DNA from: Rhodanobacter denitrificans
GTDB taxonomy: Bacteria; Pseudomonadota; Gammaproteobacteria; Xanthomonadales; Rhodanobacteraceae
NCBI GenBank assembly: GCA_003241385.1
Contig: QFPO01000012.1
Span: forward strand, 1 to 64,000
Direction of reading: 5' to 3'
DNA length: 64,000 bases
This document shows, one piece after another, positions 52,760 to 63,300 of this stretch. Positions within the stretch are counted from its first letter, which is position 1; each line of letters begins with the position of its first letter. Both the position numbers and the translations under genes were made by a program. The notes beneath the pieces were generated by a model that saw only the letters and a list, made by a program, of their open reading frames with translations, was not told the DNA's origin and did not search any database.

Positions 52760-55700
52760 TGGTGCCCTCTAACTACGCTGCCATCGGCGACGAGAACCGA
52801 ACGCGCTACGGCACCGACATCGGTCGCATCGGCCCGATGCTGCTCGCCGACCGCTACGACGACCGCACGCACTTCATCTTCGAGCTGCTCCAGAACGCTG
52901 AGGACGCGCTCGGTCGACGCAGCGACGCGGTCGGACCTCGGAGCGTCACCTTCACGCTGTCGCCCGGGCGGCTGAAGCTCTCGCACTTCGGGAAACCGTT
53001 CGACGAGGCTGACGTGCGAGGGGTCTGCGGCATCGCGCAGAGCACGAAGGACCAGCACTCCATCGGCCGCTTCGGCATCGGTTTCAAATCGGTCTATACG
53101 TTCACGGATCGTCCCGAGATTCACTCGGGTGACGAGGACTTCGCCGTCGAGAACTACGTCCAGCCCAAGGCGATGACATCGTCGGCCCGTGCCGCAGGCG
53201 AGACCCAGATCATCCTGCCCCTCAAGTCGAGCGACAGCAGCGCAGAGCAGGAGATCGCGAATGGCTTCCAGCACCTCGGTCCCGGCGCGCTGCTGTTCCT
53301 TCGACACACCGACGAGATCAACTGGAGCATCGAGGGCGGCGCCTCCGGCGTTTACATGCGGAGCGCGCCGGAAGATCTCGCTGCGAACGTCCACCGCATC
53401 AAGGTCATCGGCCAGGAGACCGGCAAGCCCGAGGTCGACCAGAACTGGCTGGTGTTCCATCGCGAGGTGTCTTCGAGCGCTGGGGAGAAGGTCGGTCGCG
53501 TGGAGATCGCCTTCTCGCTCACGCACACCAAGGACGAGCCTGCGCGATGGGCGGTGCAGCCGCTCGCGGCGTCGCATCTCGTGGTCTTCTTCCCCACGGT
53601 CGTCGCGACGAACCTTGGCTTCCTCGTGCAAGGCCCGTATCGCACGACGCCCAGCCGCGACAACGTTCCGCGCAACGACCCGTGGAACCAGCAGCTCGTG
53701 CAGGAGACGGCCGACTTGCTGGTGGAGGCGGTCCGCTGGCTTCGCGACAACAGGATGCTCGACGCCTCGGCGCTGCGCTGCCTTCCGACGGACCGAGCCA
53801 AGTTCCCCGAGGGCGCGATGTTCACGCCGCTCTTCGAGGCGGTGCGCGAAGCCTTCTTGGAAGAAGCGCTGCTCCCTGATTTCGAGGGCGGTCACGTCAC
53901 CGCAGCACAGGCAAGGCTAGCGCGCACGCAGGAGCTGCGAGAGCTGTTCAACGCCGGGCAGCTTGAGGAGTTGTTCGACGCCGAAGGCTGCGCGTGGCTC
54001 ACGAGCGACATCACGCAGGACCGAGCGCCCGAGCTTCGAAGGTACCTGCTGCAGGAACTCGAGGTCCCAGAGATCACGCCCGACAGGATCATCGCGAAGC
54101 TGGACAAGGCATTCCTCAAGAAGCAGTCGGACGAGTGGCTGACGCGCCTCTATGCCTTCTTGAGTGGGCAGAAGGCGATCTCGGGCCTCTACAGTTCGCT
54201 GCCCTTGGTTCGCCTCGGCGATGGAACGCACGTGGTCGCCCGCGAGAACGGGAAGGCGAACGCCTTCCTTCCCAGCGACATAGAGACCAGTTTTCCGACC
54301 GTCCGTCGCGTCGTCTGCGGGTCTCCCGAGGCGCGCGGTTTCCTCGTCTCGCTCGGGCTCACGGCGCCTGACCCGGTCGACGACGTCGTCTGGAACGTGT
54401 TGCCTAGGTACCGCGCGATCGAAGTCGACGGCGATGACAAGGCGTACGCCGCCGACATCGAGCGGATCCGCGTCGCCTTCAACACGGACTCGAAAGCGCA
54501 GCGAGACAAGCTGCTCGCGGCACTGCGCGAGACGCCGTTCGTGATGGTGATCGATACCGGTAACGGGAAGGACTACGTGTCCAAGCCGGGCGAGGTCTAC
54601 ATCGCAACGGACCGGCTGAAGGCGCTGTTCGCGGGCGTCCCTGGCGTGTTTGTCGTCGACGACAGCTACGAGTGCCTGCGCGGCGAAGCGGTCCGTGAGC
54701 TGCTCGAGGCTTGCGGAGCGCTCAGGTACCCACGCCCGGTGCAGACCTCGAACGCGCTCACGTGGGAGGAGCGCCGGGAGCTCCGGAGTCGAACCGGCCA
54801 CGAGGAAACCTCGGGCCAGAACGACGTCGTTATCGATTGGGAGCTGCTGGGCTTCGAAGCGCTGCTCGATCTGCTGCCGTCGCTCTCGCAGGAGCAACGC
54901 GCCGAGCGCGCGCGTTTGCTGTGGGAAGCCCTGGGCGATCTCGAAGAGCGGCGTGGGCGTGGCGTGTTCGATGGCTCCTACACGTGGACGCACTACGGCC
55001 AGCGCAAAGCGCCTCCGTTTCCGGCCGCCTTCCTCCGTCGTCTCGCCAAGACGGCGTGGGTGCCCGACGCCAGCGGCGATCTCGTGCGTCCCGCGCTCGT
55101 GACCTTCGAGAGCCTCGGCTGGAAGGCCAACCCGTTCCTGCTCAGCAAGATCGCGTTCAAGCCGCCGATCATCGACCAGCTCGCGAAGGAAGCCGGGATT
55201 GAGCCCGCGGCGCTCGACCTGCTGCGAAAGCTCGGCATCACCAGCGTCGCAGACCTGGCCCGCATCGGCATCGCCAACAAGCCTGCGGCTTCGCCGCCTG
55301 ATGAAGCGGCAACCGATGACGATGATGCAGCAGACGACGGCGCGGAGACGGAGGCTGCGGAGGCCGACGAGGAAGCCCGCGATGATGCGGGCGAGGCCGA
55401 GGATGTCGGCGAGGCTGACGACGCCCTGAACGCCGACGAGGCGACTCCCTCGGAGGACAACGACGCGCCCGACCTGAGCCTGGCCGGCGCTGATGAGCCG
55501 ACGACGAACGACACCAAAGGCGAAAGCGCCGCCGCGGAACCGACCGAGCCGCGCGCCAACGGCGCTCGTGGACCTCGCTCAACCAGCGGCGAGCACCGCC
55601 CCGAAGGAGCAGCAAGCCCGGGCCAACGCAACATCACCGGCCAAGCGGGGCTCGACGAGCAGGCGAAGCGCCTCGGGCGTCGCGTGGCGTCGTTCTTCGA

Positions 55701-57315
55701 CGGCGAGGCCCCCGACGCAGACGGCGACGAAGCGGCTGCAGATTCCAGCGTCGCGTGGCAGACGAAGCTGGTCTGCCTCGACGTCGCTGCGGGTGGTCTC
55801 CAGCTCGAGATCGGTCCGCTCGATGGTTTGCCGCCCTTCGTGAAGAAGCTCCGCGTCGTCGGCACCGAGTGGGACGCCTTCATGCTTGCGACGAACGCGA
55901 AGCTGCGCCCGACGCGCGTGTCGGTACTGCCTGGAACCGGTCCGTGGCGGTGGGAGGCCGTGGGCTTCGAGGACGAGCAAGATCTCGGCCTCGACCAGCT
56001 CGCCGTCAACGCGCTCGACGTCATGACGTCGCGCGTGTTCCGCGTCGACGCAGACGGCGTGGGCCAGTCCGTCGTGAGCACCACCCTCTCTCTCGGGCAG
56101 TCCTATCGGCTGCTGCTCCCGCCGAAGGTTGGAGACGACCTCGGCACCGAGCTGGGCGACGGCTGGCGAATCTGGTCCCTAGACCTCGCGGCGCAGCTCT
56201 CGCCGGCGACGAGCGCCGCGCTGAAGGCCCTCGGCGTTGACATCGGCGAAGCATCGCCGCGCCTTGAGTGGGCCCTGGCCCCTGCTTCAGCGTGGCGCAC
56301 CAACGCTCGCGGCGACATCTATCCGGTGTTCGACGAGGGGACGGAGCTGCTCGTGAACGTGAACAGCGTCGCCCTCGAAGACGGCGACGAGGCCATGCTG
56401 TTCCTCCACGGCCCCGCACGCACGGAACGCCTGCCTCTCTCTGCAAGCGGGCTGGTCTCTCTCGGCAAACCCACGGCGGGGCGGTGGGCCTGCGCGCTGC
56501 TGCATTCACGGACCAACGTGCAGACCGCAACGCTGGTCTTCGAGGTCGCTCAGAGCGTGACCGAGTACGTCAGCGCAGCGTGGACGACGGGCGTGCCGCA
56601 CGGGCTGGCGTCGCTCGAAGCGACGGCCCCGCCTGGATGGTCCATCGCCGTGCGCTGGGGTGGTCTCGCCGCGCACCAGGAGACGATCGCGACGGTCTAC
56701 GGTAACGACGACCGGACTGTGTCCTTCGAGGACGTCCATCCGCTTCTCGAGGCCCGTGCCGCACGAGCATCCGTCGCAGATCTCGTGGTCGACTTCCGCG
56801 AGCTGGGTCGCCGCTTGATTCCACTCGATGGCCGCGCCTCGCTGGAAGAGGTCCGCGCGCAGCTCATCGCGCTCTGGCAACAGCGCTCCGAGCGCGTGCA
56901 GAGCCTCAAGGGCATGTGGTTGCAGCTCATGCCCATGTGGTTCGAGCCGACGACGACGCGCCTCGGGTATGGCGTCGATTCGCTCGCCATACTCGACGGC
57001 GCAGATGTGCCGCACGACCTCGCCGCGTGGCTGCTCACCATCGACGAGCGGACGAACGGAAGCATCACGCGGTCGCCGTCGCGTCTCCTCGTGCTCACGA
57101 CCGACGTCGACAGCGTGCTGCGCGACCTGCGCGAGTGGATCGACAACGCCTGCACGGCCGCGAGGGTGCGCGACGCGATCGTCACCGACGGCACCCGCTG
57201 GGCGACGCACCGCAAGGGCGACCGCCAACTCCGGCGGCGCGAGTGGTCGTTCGACCACACGATCAATCTCGGCAGCGTGGACGACATGCTGAACGACCTC
57301 ACGGAGGGTTTGTGA
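52759..57315 (+). CDS. Sacsin/Hsp90-like ATPase with acidic linker and shared module
   Basis: The 1,518-residue protein begins with a GHKL ATPase domain: FIFELLQNAEDAL at 39-51 (Asn46), the ATP-lid helix, and GRFGIGFKSVY at 103-113. This places it with sacsin/Hsp90-like ATPases. A long region (about 250-840) is unassigned. Residues about 845-905 are an Asp/Glu/Ala-rich linker, and residues about 958-1518 repeat the module of the preceding gene. Sacsin-like ATPases occur in several bacterial defence loci, often as sensors. ATG 52759 overlaps the previous stop (TGATG); a GTG one codon upstream is also in frame. The 3' end overlaps the next gene by one base. Confidence 0.8.
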   Translation: MVPSNYAAIGDENRTRYGTDIGRIGPMLLADRYDDRTHFIFELLQNAEDALGRRSDAVGPRSVTFTLSPGRLKLSHFGKPFDEADVRGVCGIAQSTKDQHSIGRFGIGFKSVYTFTDRPEIHSGDEDFAVENYVQPKAMTSSARAAGETQIILPLKSSDSSAEQEIANGFQHLGPGALLFLRHTDEINWSIEGGASGVYMRSAPEDLAANVHRIKVIGQETGKPEVDQNWLVFHREVSSSAGEKVGRVEIAFSLTHTKDEPARWAVQPLAASHLVVFFPTVVATNLGFLVQGPYRTTPSRDNVPRNDPWNQQLVQETADLLVEAVRWLRDNRMLDASALRCLPTDRAKFPEGAMFTPLFEAVREAFLEEALLPDFEGGHVTAAQARLARTQELRELFNAGQLEELFDAEGCAWLTSDITQDRAPELRRYLLQELEVPEITPDRIIAKLDKAFLKKQSDEWLTRLYAFLSGQKAISGLYSSLPLVRLGDGTHVVARENGKANAFLPSDIETSFPTVRRVVCGSPEARGFLVSLGLTAPDPVDDVVWNVLPRYRAIEVDGDDKAYAADIERIRVAFNTDSKAQRDKLLAALRETPFVMVIDTGNGKDYVSKPGEVYIATDRLKALFAGVPGVFVVDDSYECLRGEAVRELLEACGALRYPRPVQTSNALTWEERRELRSRTGHEETSGQNDVVIDWELLGFEALLDLLPSLSQEQRAERARLLWEALGDLEERRGRGVFDGSYTWTHYGQRKAPPFPAAFLRRLAKTAWVPDASGDLVRPALVTFESLGWKANPFLLSKIAFKPPIIDQLAKEAGIEPAALDLLRKLGITSVADLARIGIANKPAASPPDEAATDDDDAADDGAETEAAEADEEARDDAGEAEDVGEADDALNADEATPSEDNDAPDLSLAGADEPTTNDTKGESAAAEPTEPRANGARGPRSTSGEHRPEGAASPGQRNITGQAGLDEQAKRLGRRVASFFDGEAPDADGDEAAADSSVAWQTKLVCLDVAAGGLQLEIGPLDGLPPFVKKLRVVGTEWDAFMLATNAKLRPTRVSVLPGTGPWRWEAVGFEDEQDLGLDQLAVNALDVMTSRVFRVDADGVGQSVVSTTLSLGQSYRLLLPPKVGDDLGTELGDGWRIWSLDLAAQLSPATSAALKALGVDIGEASPRLEWALAPASAWRTNARGDIYPVFDEGTELLVNVNSVALEDGDEAMLFLHGPARTERLPLSASGLVSLGKPTAGRWACALLHSRTNVQTATLVFEVAQSVTEYVSAAWTTGVPHGLASLEATAPPGWSIAVRWGGLAAHQETIATVYGNDDRTVSFEDVHPLLEARAARASVADLVVDFRELGRRLIPLDGRASLEEVRAQLIALWQQRSERVQSLKGMWLQLMPMWFEPTTTRLGYGVDSLAILDGADVPHDLAAWLLTIDERTNGSITRSPSRLLVLTTDVDSVLRDLREWIDNACTAARVRDAIVTDGTRWATHRKGDRQLRRREWSFDHTINLGSVDDMLNDLTEGL
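55630..57312 (+). repeat. Duplicated ~1.67-kb module, copy 2 (first copy at 51086-52756)
   Basis: This encodes residues about 958-1518 of the Hsp90-like ATPase and parallels residues 306-862 of the S24-like protein with only small insertions. The shared part ends identically in EGL at both stops. Conservation is even along the module, which argues for a common structural or binding job. Confidence 0.9.
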
Positions 57316-58298
57316 TGACGCTCTCGCATGTCACCCGCGAAGACGCAGTCAAGCGGCTCACCCAGAGCCACGGCAGCGCCCCGGACTCCATCGAAGCGCT
57401 CTGCGACCTCGTGCGCGCCGAGGTTCACGCCCGAAAGCACGCCCCGCGCGCGGCCACGCTCTCGCGTGTCGCGCGACTGCTCGCGCCCGCCATCGCCCTC
57501 GATGAGGAGCGCCTCGACGGGGCCTGCGACGCGCTCGAGCGCGAGGGCGACGTGATGCTCAACCCGGGCGGCATCCTCTACGCAACGCCCACGCGCGTGG
57601 TCGCCATCGAGAAGAGCGCGCGCGTCTTCAGCAGCCTGCCGACGCGGGCGCTTGCAAAGGCGCTCGGTCGCCAGGTCTCCGCGAAGGGCGCATCGCGCAC
57701 CATCGCCTCGGTCGATGGGCTCAGCGAAGCCGTCGCCAGGGTGAGCGGCGTGATGGTCCCGCCCGAAGCGTGGGCCGGCCTCGACCGCGCGCCGAACGCC
57801 GACGCAGCCTTCCTGGAGAAGCTCGACCAGCGACTCGAGTGGCAGCCGCTCGGCGCGGGCTCGCTCGAGAAGGACGGGGCGCTCGAATGGCGCGCCTGGC
57901 AGGTCACGCCGGAAGGGGCGCGCTGGCGGCGCAGCAGCGAGGCCCAACTCTGGTGGGCGCGCACGCGCTTCGGTGGCCACCATCGCGCATGGACGGCGAG
58001 CGCATCTCCGGCGACGAGCCCGTTCGTCACGCTGAGCCCCGACGATGCGGACCGCGCACGCTTCGCGCTCTCGCGAACGGTCAAGGCGGCCTCGGTCCTG
58101 CGTGTCGAGCGCTCCGGCAAGAGAGTGACCCTTGAGGTTCCCGGTTGGTTGCCGCGCCCCGAGTACCGCTGGCTCTCGCTGCATGCGGTGGTCGTCGCGG
58201 AGAGCAAGGGCATGCGTTGGGAAATCTCGACGGACAGCGAAGACCAGATCACGAAGCTCCTGTCTGAGCGTCTCGGTCTCACCGTGGAAACCACATGA
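57315..58298 (+). CDS. Hypothetical defence-array protein, 327 residues
   Basis: I do not recognise this protein. The N-terminal half (1-130) is helical, with DAVKRLTQSHGSAPDSIEAL and LDGACDALEREGDVML, like a winged-helix or tandem helix domain. The C-terminal half is beta-rich, rich in Trp and Arg (WWARTRFGGHHRAW) and ends with TKLLSERLGLTVE. There is no signal peptide or membrane segment. It starts at an ATG overlapping the previous stop by one base and ends overlapping the RelE-UvrD gene by four, so it belongs to the operon and is made in step with its neighbours. Confidence 0.65.
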   Translation: MTLSHVTREDAVKRLTQSHGSAPDSIEALCDLVRAEVHARKHAPRAATLSRVARLLAPAIALDEERLDGACDALEREGDVMLNPGGILYATPTRVVAIEKSARVFSSLPTRALAKALGRQVSAKGASRTIASVDGLSEAVARVSGVMVPPEAWAGLDRAPNADAAFLEKLDQRLEWQPLGAGSLEKDGALEWRAWQVTPEGARWRRSSEAQLWWARTRFGGHHRAWTASASPATSPFVTLSPDDADRARFALSRTVKAASVLRVERSGKRVTLEVPGWLPRPEYRWLSLHAVVVAESKGMRWEISTDSEDQITKLLSERLGLTVETT

Positions 58299-60361
58299 CG
58301 CGACGCCAACTCACCATCAAACCGAGCTGCATGCGGGAGATCGCGACGTTCCCTTCGGACCGCGCCGCGCTGCTCTGGGACAAGATCGACGCGCTCGTCT
58401 CCGACCCACTCCCCGACGGGAAGGTGAAGAAGAAGCTCAAGGGCGCCGACGGCGTCTACCGCATGCGCGTGACGGACCACCGCGTGTTCTATCGCTTCGG
58501 TGAAGACTGGATCAGCCTGCTCGGCATCCGTCGGCGCGCCGAAGACACCTACAACGGCGTGCCCGACGAGACCGCTGACGCCCCGGCCCCCGACGACGGC
58601 GACGACAACCTCGATGCGCTCATCGCAGCCGCGCAGCCGAAGGTCTTCCAGTTCAAGACGACAGCGCCGGAGACGACGCTGCCCGAGCCCATCACGCAGG
58701 ACCTGCTGCGCGAGCTCGGCGTGCCCGTCTCGGCGGTGCCGACGCTGTTGCGCTGCAAGACGGAAGAAGCGTTGCTCGAAGCCCCAGTGCCTCCCGACGT
58801 TCTCGGTCGCGTCGTCGACCGCCTGTTCCCGCCGACCATCGAGCGGCTCGACCAGCAGCCCGATCTCGTCGTGCAGTCGACGAAGGACCTGGTGCGATAC
58901 AAGGTAGGCGACCTCCTCGGCTTCCTGCTGCGGCTCGACGAGGACCAGCTCAAGCTGACCCAGTGGGCGATGAAGGGCCCCACGATGGTGCGCGGCGGTG
59001 CAGGCACGGGCAAGAGCACCGTCGCGCTGTACCGCGTGAAGGCGCTCCTCGAACGGCCCGGTGCGACTGGCGCCGAGCGCGTGCTGTTCACGACCTACAC
59101 GCGCTCGCTGCTCACCGTGACGCAGCAGCTCCTCGAACAGCTTCTATCGCCCGAGCAGATGAAGCGCGTCGACGTCGCGACGTGCGATCAAGTCGCGTGG
59201 CGTGTCGTCGGTAAGGCTCGCAAGGTCGGCCAGCTCGAATCCGACAACGACGCGCTCAAGCGGCTGGCCAAGCTCCGGGCAACGCACGCGCCCGGAGGCT
59301 CCGCGTTCGAAGCGAAGCTGCGTGCGCGGGCGCTGGAGCGCCTAACGGACGCGTGGCTGCTCGAAGAGTTCGAGTGGATCATCGAGGGACGCGGGCTGAC
59401 GAACCTTGCCGAGTACCAGGCGGCAGCGCGCCCCGGGCGCGGGCTGCCACTGAACGAGCGCGCGCGGGCGGCGGTCTGGGAGCTGTACGAGGCGTTCAGC
59501 AAGGGCGCGGGTGAGCGGTACCCGGCGCTGCGCCGCGAGGCGCTGAAGCTCCTCGCCGAGGACGCGCAGGCGGTCCGCTATGACTACGTCGTCGTCGATG
59601 AGGCGCAGGACCTGAGCCCCGTGTCACTCGCGCTGATGGCCGAGGTCTGCAAGACCGCCGAAGGCCTGTTCTTCGCCGCCGACAACAAGCAGTCGCTCTA
59701 CTCGCGCAACTACACGTGGAGCTCGGCGCACCCGCGCCTCCAGTTCCGAGGGCGCACAGCGCTGCTCTCGCGCAACTACCGCTCTACGCGCGAGATCGAC
59801 CGGGCAGCATTCTCGGTACTCGTGGCCGGTGAGGACGAGGAGCTGGTGGCCTCGAATAGTGTCCACGAAGGGCCGCTCCCGGTGCTGGTGCGTGACATCG
59901 CTGCCGACAAGCAGGCCGAGTGGATCGCTCGCTTCGTCCGGCAGATGGCGCGTCACCTTCACCTGAAGGCGAGCGCCGCCGCCGTGCTCGTACCCGTCGC
60001 TACCGCAGGCGAAACGCTGGCCACCGAGCTTCAGGCGCAGGGCGTCCCGGCCCGGTTCTTCCCTGGCCGCGATCTCGACCTCAAGGCCGACGTCGTGCGA
60101 GTGCTGACGCTGCACGCGGCCAAGGGCCTGGAGTTCCCCATCGTCATCGTCGCGGGCCTCGACAGCGGCAACTGGCCCGTGCCCGAGGACTTCGAAGAGC
60201 CCGACCTGTTCGCCGAGCGCGCACGCCACGAGCGGCGTGTTCTCTACGTTGGGCTCACCCGCGCGATGCGCGGCTTGATGCTGATGTCTCCCCAAGGATG
60301 TCGGCATCCCGCCGTCGTCGATCTCGACCTCAACCACTGGCACGTGGAGAGCGCCCTATGA
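58295..60361 (+). CDS. RelE-like domain fused to UvrD/Rep-type helicase
   Basis: The 688-residue protein joins two normally separate parts. Residues about 1-80 match the RelE/ParE toxin fold: IKPSCMREIATFPS, KKKLKGADGVYRMRVTDHRVFYRFG and ISLLGIRRRAEDTY. Residues about 200-680 are a superfamily 1 helicase with Walker A GGAGTGKST at 234-242, motif II VVVDEAQDL around 435-439, LLSRNYRST and motif VI VLYVGLTRAM. The order fits UvrD/PcrA-like unwinding enzymes. Whether the RelE part cuts RNA or is a regulatory relic is unknown. It overlaps the preceding gene by 4 bp and the next gene by 4 bp (ATGA). Confidence 0.85.
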   Translation: MTRRQLTIKPSCMREIATFPSDRAALLWDKIDALVSDPLPDGKVKKKLKGADGVYRMRVTDHRVFYRFGEDWISLLGIRRRAEDTYNGVPDETADAPAPDDGDDNLDALIAAAQPKVFQFKTTAPETTLPEPITQDLLRELGVPVSAVPTLLRCKTEEALLEAPVPPDVLGRVVDRLFPPTIERLDQQPDLVVQSTKDLVRYKVGDLLGFLLRLDEDQLKLTQWAMKGPTMVRGGAGTGKSTVALYRVKALLERPGATGAERVLFTTYTRSLLTVTQQLLEQLLSPEQMKRVDVATCDQVAWRVVGKARKVGQLESDNDALKRLAKLRATHAPGGSAFEAKLRARALERLTDAWLLEEFEWIIEGRGLTNLAEYQAAARPGRGLPLNERARAAVWELYEAFSKGAGERYPALRREALKLLAEDAQAVRYDYVVVDEAQDLSPVSLALMAEVCKTAEGLFFAADNKQSLYSRNYTWSSAHPRLQFRGRTALLSRNYRSTREIDRAAFSVLVAGEDEELVASNSVHEGPLPVLVRDIAADKQAEWIARFVRQMARHLHLKASAAAVLVPVATAGETLATELQAQGVPARFFPGRDLDLKADVVRVLTLHAAKGLEFPIVIVAGLDSGNWPVPEDFEEPDLFAERARHERRVLYVGLTRAMRGLMLMSPQGCRHPAVVDLDLNHWHVESAL

Positions 60362-63300
60362 GCAATGTGAACCTCCACAACTACGCCGATGAAGGTCGTC
60401 TCGTCGACGCGGACATCGTCAGCTTCCTCCGCAAGAAACTCGACAAGGGCGACAAGCTCGACTTCACGAACATCGTCGAGGTGGCCGACGCGGTGCTCGA
60501 CGCGCTCTTCGACGGCTGGTCGCCGGAGCAAGTGGCTGAGGTCATCGCTGAGCTGAGCCCCGCCGCCGACAAGGCGCTCGCGGCGTGGTCGGATCGCGCG
60601 GGCGGCAAGGTCACGAAGGCCGAGAAGACCACCCGCAAGGCCACCGTGCGCAAACCCGCGCAATCGACGCGCCCGCCCTCGGTCCTCGAGCGCGACCCGA
60701 CGGGCGACGAGCGCTTCACGCCGACGCGCCTCGTGCGCCGCCTTCGGGAGGCCCTGCAGGGCTACATCGAGAGCGCTTACCCGCTGAACGATCCGACGCT
60801 GGTCCGCTCACGTCGTCGCCTGCTCGAAGAGGAGGCGGGCGGCCACCTGCTCGCGCAGGAACCCTACATCGAGACCACCACGCGCTACGCGACGTCGAAG
60901 GCGACCTACGGGGACATCGGGTTCACGCCGGAGATCGCCGGCTTCTTCTCGAAGCTCGCCAAGACGGCCTCGGCGCAGAGCACGCCGGAGGACGAGCGCA
61001 CGGTCCTCTTTCCGTCGATCTACATGCATCAGGAGCGCGCCTTCCGCGAGTTTCTCGTCGAGCGGAAGGACATCGTCGTCGCCACGGGCACGGGCTCCGG
61101 CAAGACCGAGTGCTTCCTCGTGCCGATGCTGGGCTCGCTCTACGACGAAGCGGTGCGCTCGCCCAAGACGTTCGCGCAGCCCGGTGTGCGCGCTCTCATC
61201 CTGTACCCGATGAACGCGTTGGTGAACGACCAGCTCTCGCGCTTGCGCCTGCTGCTTGGCGATCCTGCCGTCGCCGACGCCTTCAAGGGGCTGGGGAAGG
61301 AGCGCCGCTTCCCGCGCTTCGGCATGTACACCGGACGCACTGTGTACCCTGGGCCGCGCAGCAAGGACCGTGACAGAGAGCGGGTCGCGCCGTTGCTCGA
61401 GTACTACCTCGGGCTCGCGCCGGAGATCGAAGAGCGCCTTCGCCGCCTCGGTCGCTATCCAGCCAAGGATCTCGCGGCGTTCTACGCGAAACACGAGGCC
61501 CGTCAGAAGACGGACAAGAACGGCAAGCCCAGGAACGACTACAACTGGGAACGGCGTCTTCACACGGGCCCGAACGATCGCGAGCTGCTGACCCGGCAGG
61601 AGATGGTCCACGGCGCAGGGAGCCGCCCGGGGCACGCGCCCGACGTCCTCGTCACCAACTACTCGATGCTCGAGTACATGCTGATGCGCCCGTTCGAGCG
61701 ACCCGTCTTCGCCGAGACGAAACGGTGGCTCGATCAGGACGGCACGCAGCTCCTGCTCGTGCTCGACGAGGCGCACATGTACCGGGGCGCCAAGGGCGCG
61801 GAGGTCGCGTTCCTCATCCGCCGCTTGCGCGCGCGTCTCGGCATCCACGATCGCCCCGACAAGCTGCGCGTGATCGCCACTTCCGCCTCGCTCGGCGAGG
61901 GCGCGGCGGCGGTCGATGCGGTCAAGCGCTTCGCCGCAGACATCACCGGCAAGCGCCCCGAGAGCTTCGAGGCCATCACGGGCACGCGCGAGGTTCCGAC
62001 GCCTGCCAGCCCCGCCCCGAAGGAGGTGGCCGACACGCTGGCCTCGCTCGACCTCGACGGCATCAACGAGGCGCTCGACGGGCCCGCCCTTCGCGAAAAG
62101 CTCGCGCCGCTACTCCCGGCGAACATCGCACCTGACGCCAGCGAGAACGAAGTGCTCGCAGCGCTGCACGCAGCATTGAAGAACAAGCCGTGGGTCAACC
62201 AGTTGGTGAAGGAAGCTGCTGGCCACGCGGTCGCGGTGAGCGAGCTCGCCCCGCGCGTGTTCCCGGGCCACCCGGAGGCGCGCCGTGCGCTGGAAGCGCT
62301 GCTCACGGTGTCCACCCTCGCGCGCAACAAAGCCGACGAGCCAGGACTCGTGCCGACGCGCGTGCATGGTCTCTTCCGTGGCCTGCACGGGCTCTATGCC
62401 TGCGTGAACCCGCAGTGCGGTGGACGCCAGAGCGAGCCGGGCGAGCAGGCGATCTTGGGCAAGCTGTTCACCACACCAAGCGCGGTGTGTGACGCATGCG
62501 GCTGCCGCGTCTTCGAGATCGCGTCGTGCCGCGACTGCGGCAGCCCGTACCTGCTCGCCTACTCGCAGGAGGAGTCGCTCGACCGGCTCTCGTTCCTCTG
62601 GGGCGAGACCGAGGGCGCGCTGTTCCGCCTGCAGCTTCTGCCGAGCGTGCCGCGCTACACCGACCGCACCGAAATCGTGCGGCTCCACCTGCGCACCGGC
62701 TACCTCGACACCGGCAATCGCTTCCCCGATGATGAGGTCCGCAACCTGGCGCTCTGGCTCAATGGCGATGGCAAGCGCGAGGCCTCGTTCGACCGCTGCG
62801 CCATGTGCCAGCCCTCGGCGAACGCGAAGAGCCGCATCCACGACTTTAGGACGCGCGGCGAGCAACCCTTCACGGCGCTCATCGAGGCGCAGTTCGCCGA
62901 GCAGCCGCCGCAGAAGAAGGCCCCCCGCCTGCCGAACCACGGGCGTAAGGTGCTGGTCTTCAGCGACGGCCGGCAGAAAGCCGCGCGCTTGGCGCCCGCG
63001 CTCGAGCACAGCCACGCACGCGATCTGTTCCGGCAGGTCGTCGCGCTCGCAGCCCACGAGCTTCGCGAGCAGGCGGGCATGTCAGCGATGCAGTACCTGT
63101 ACCCGGCAGTCGTGCACCTGTGCGCGCAGCGCGGCTACGACCTGTTTCCTGCTGCCGACGAGGTCGAGTTCCACAACCACCTGGGGCAGGTGAAGGGCAA
63201 GACGCTGCAGCAGACGATCGCGATGGCGAACCGAGGCTGGCTTCGCGCCACGCGCTCCTTCGCGCAAGCGATCTTCAGCGAGCTGACCGACCGCTACTAC

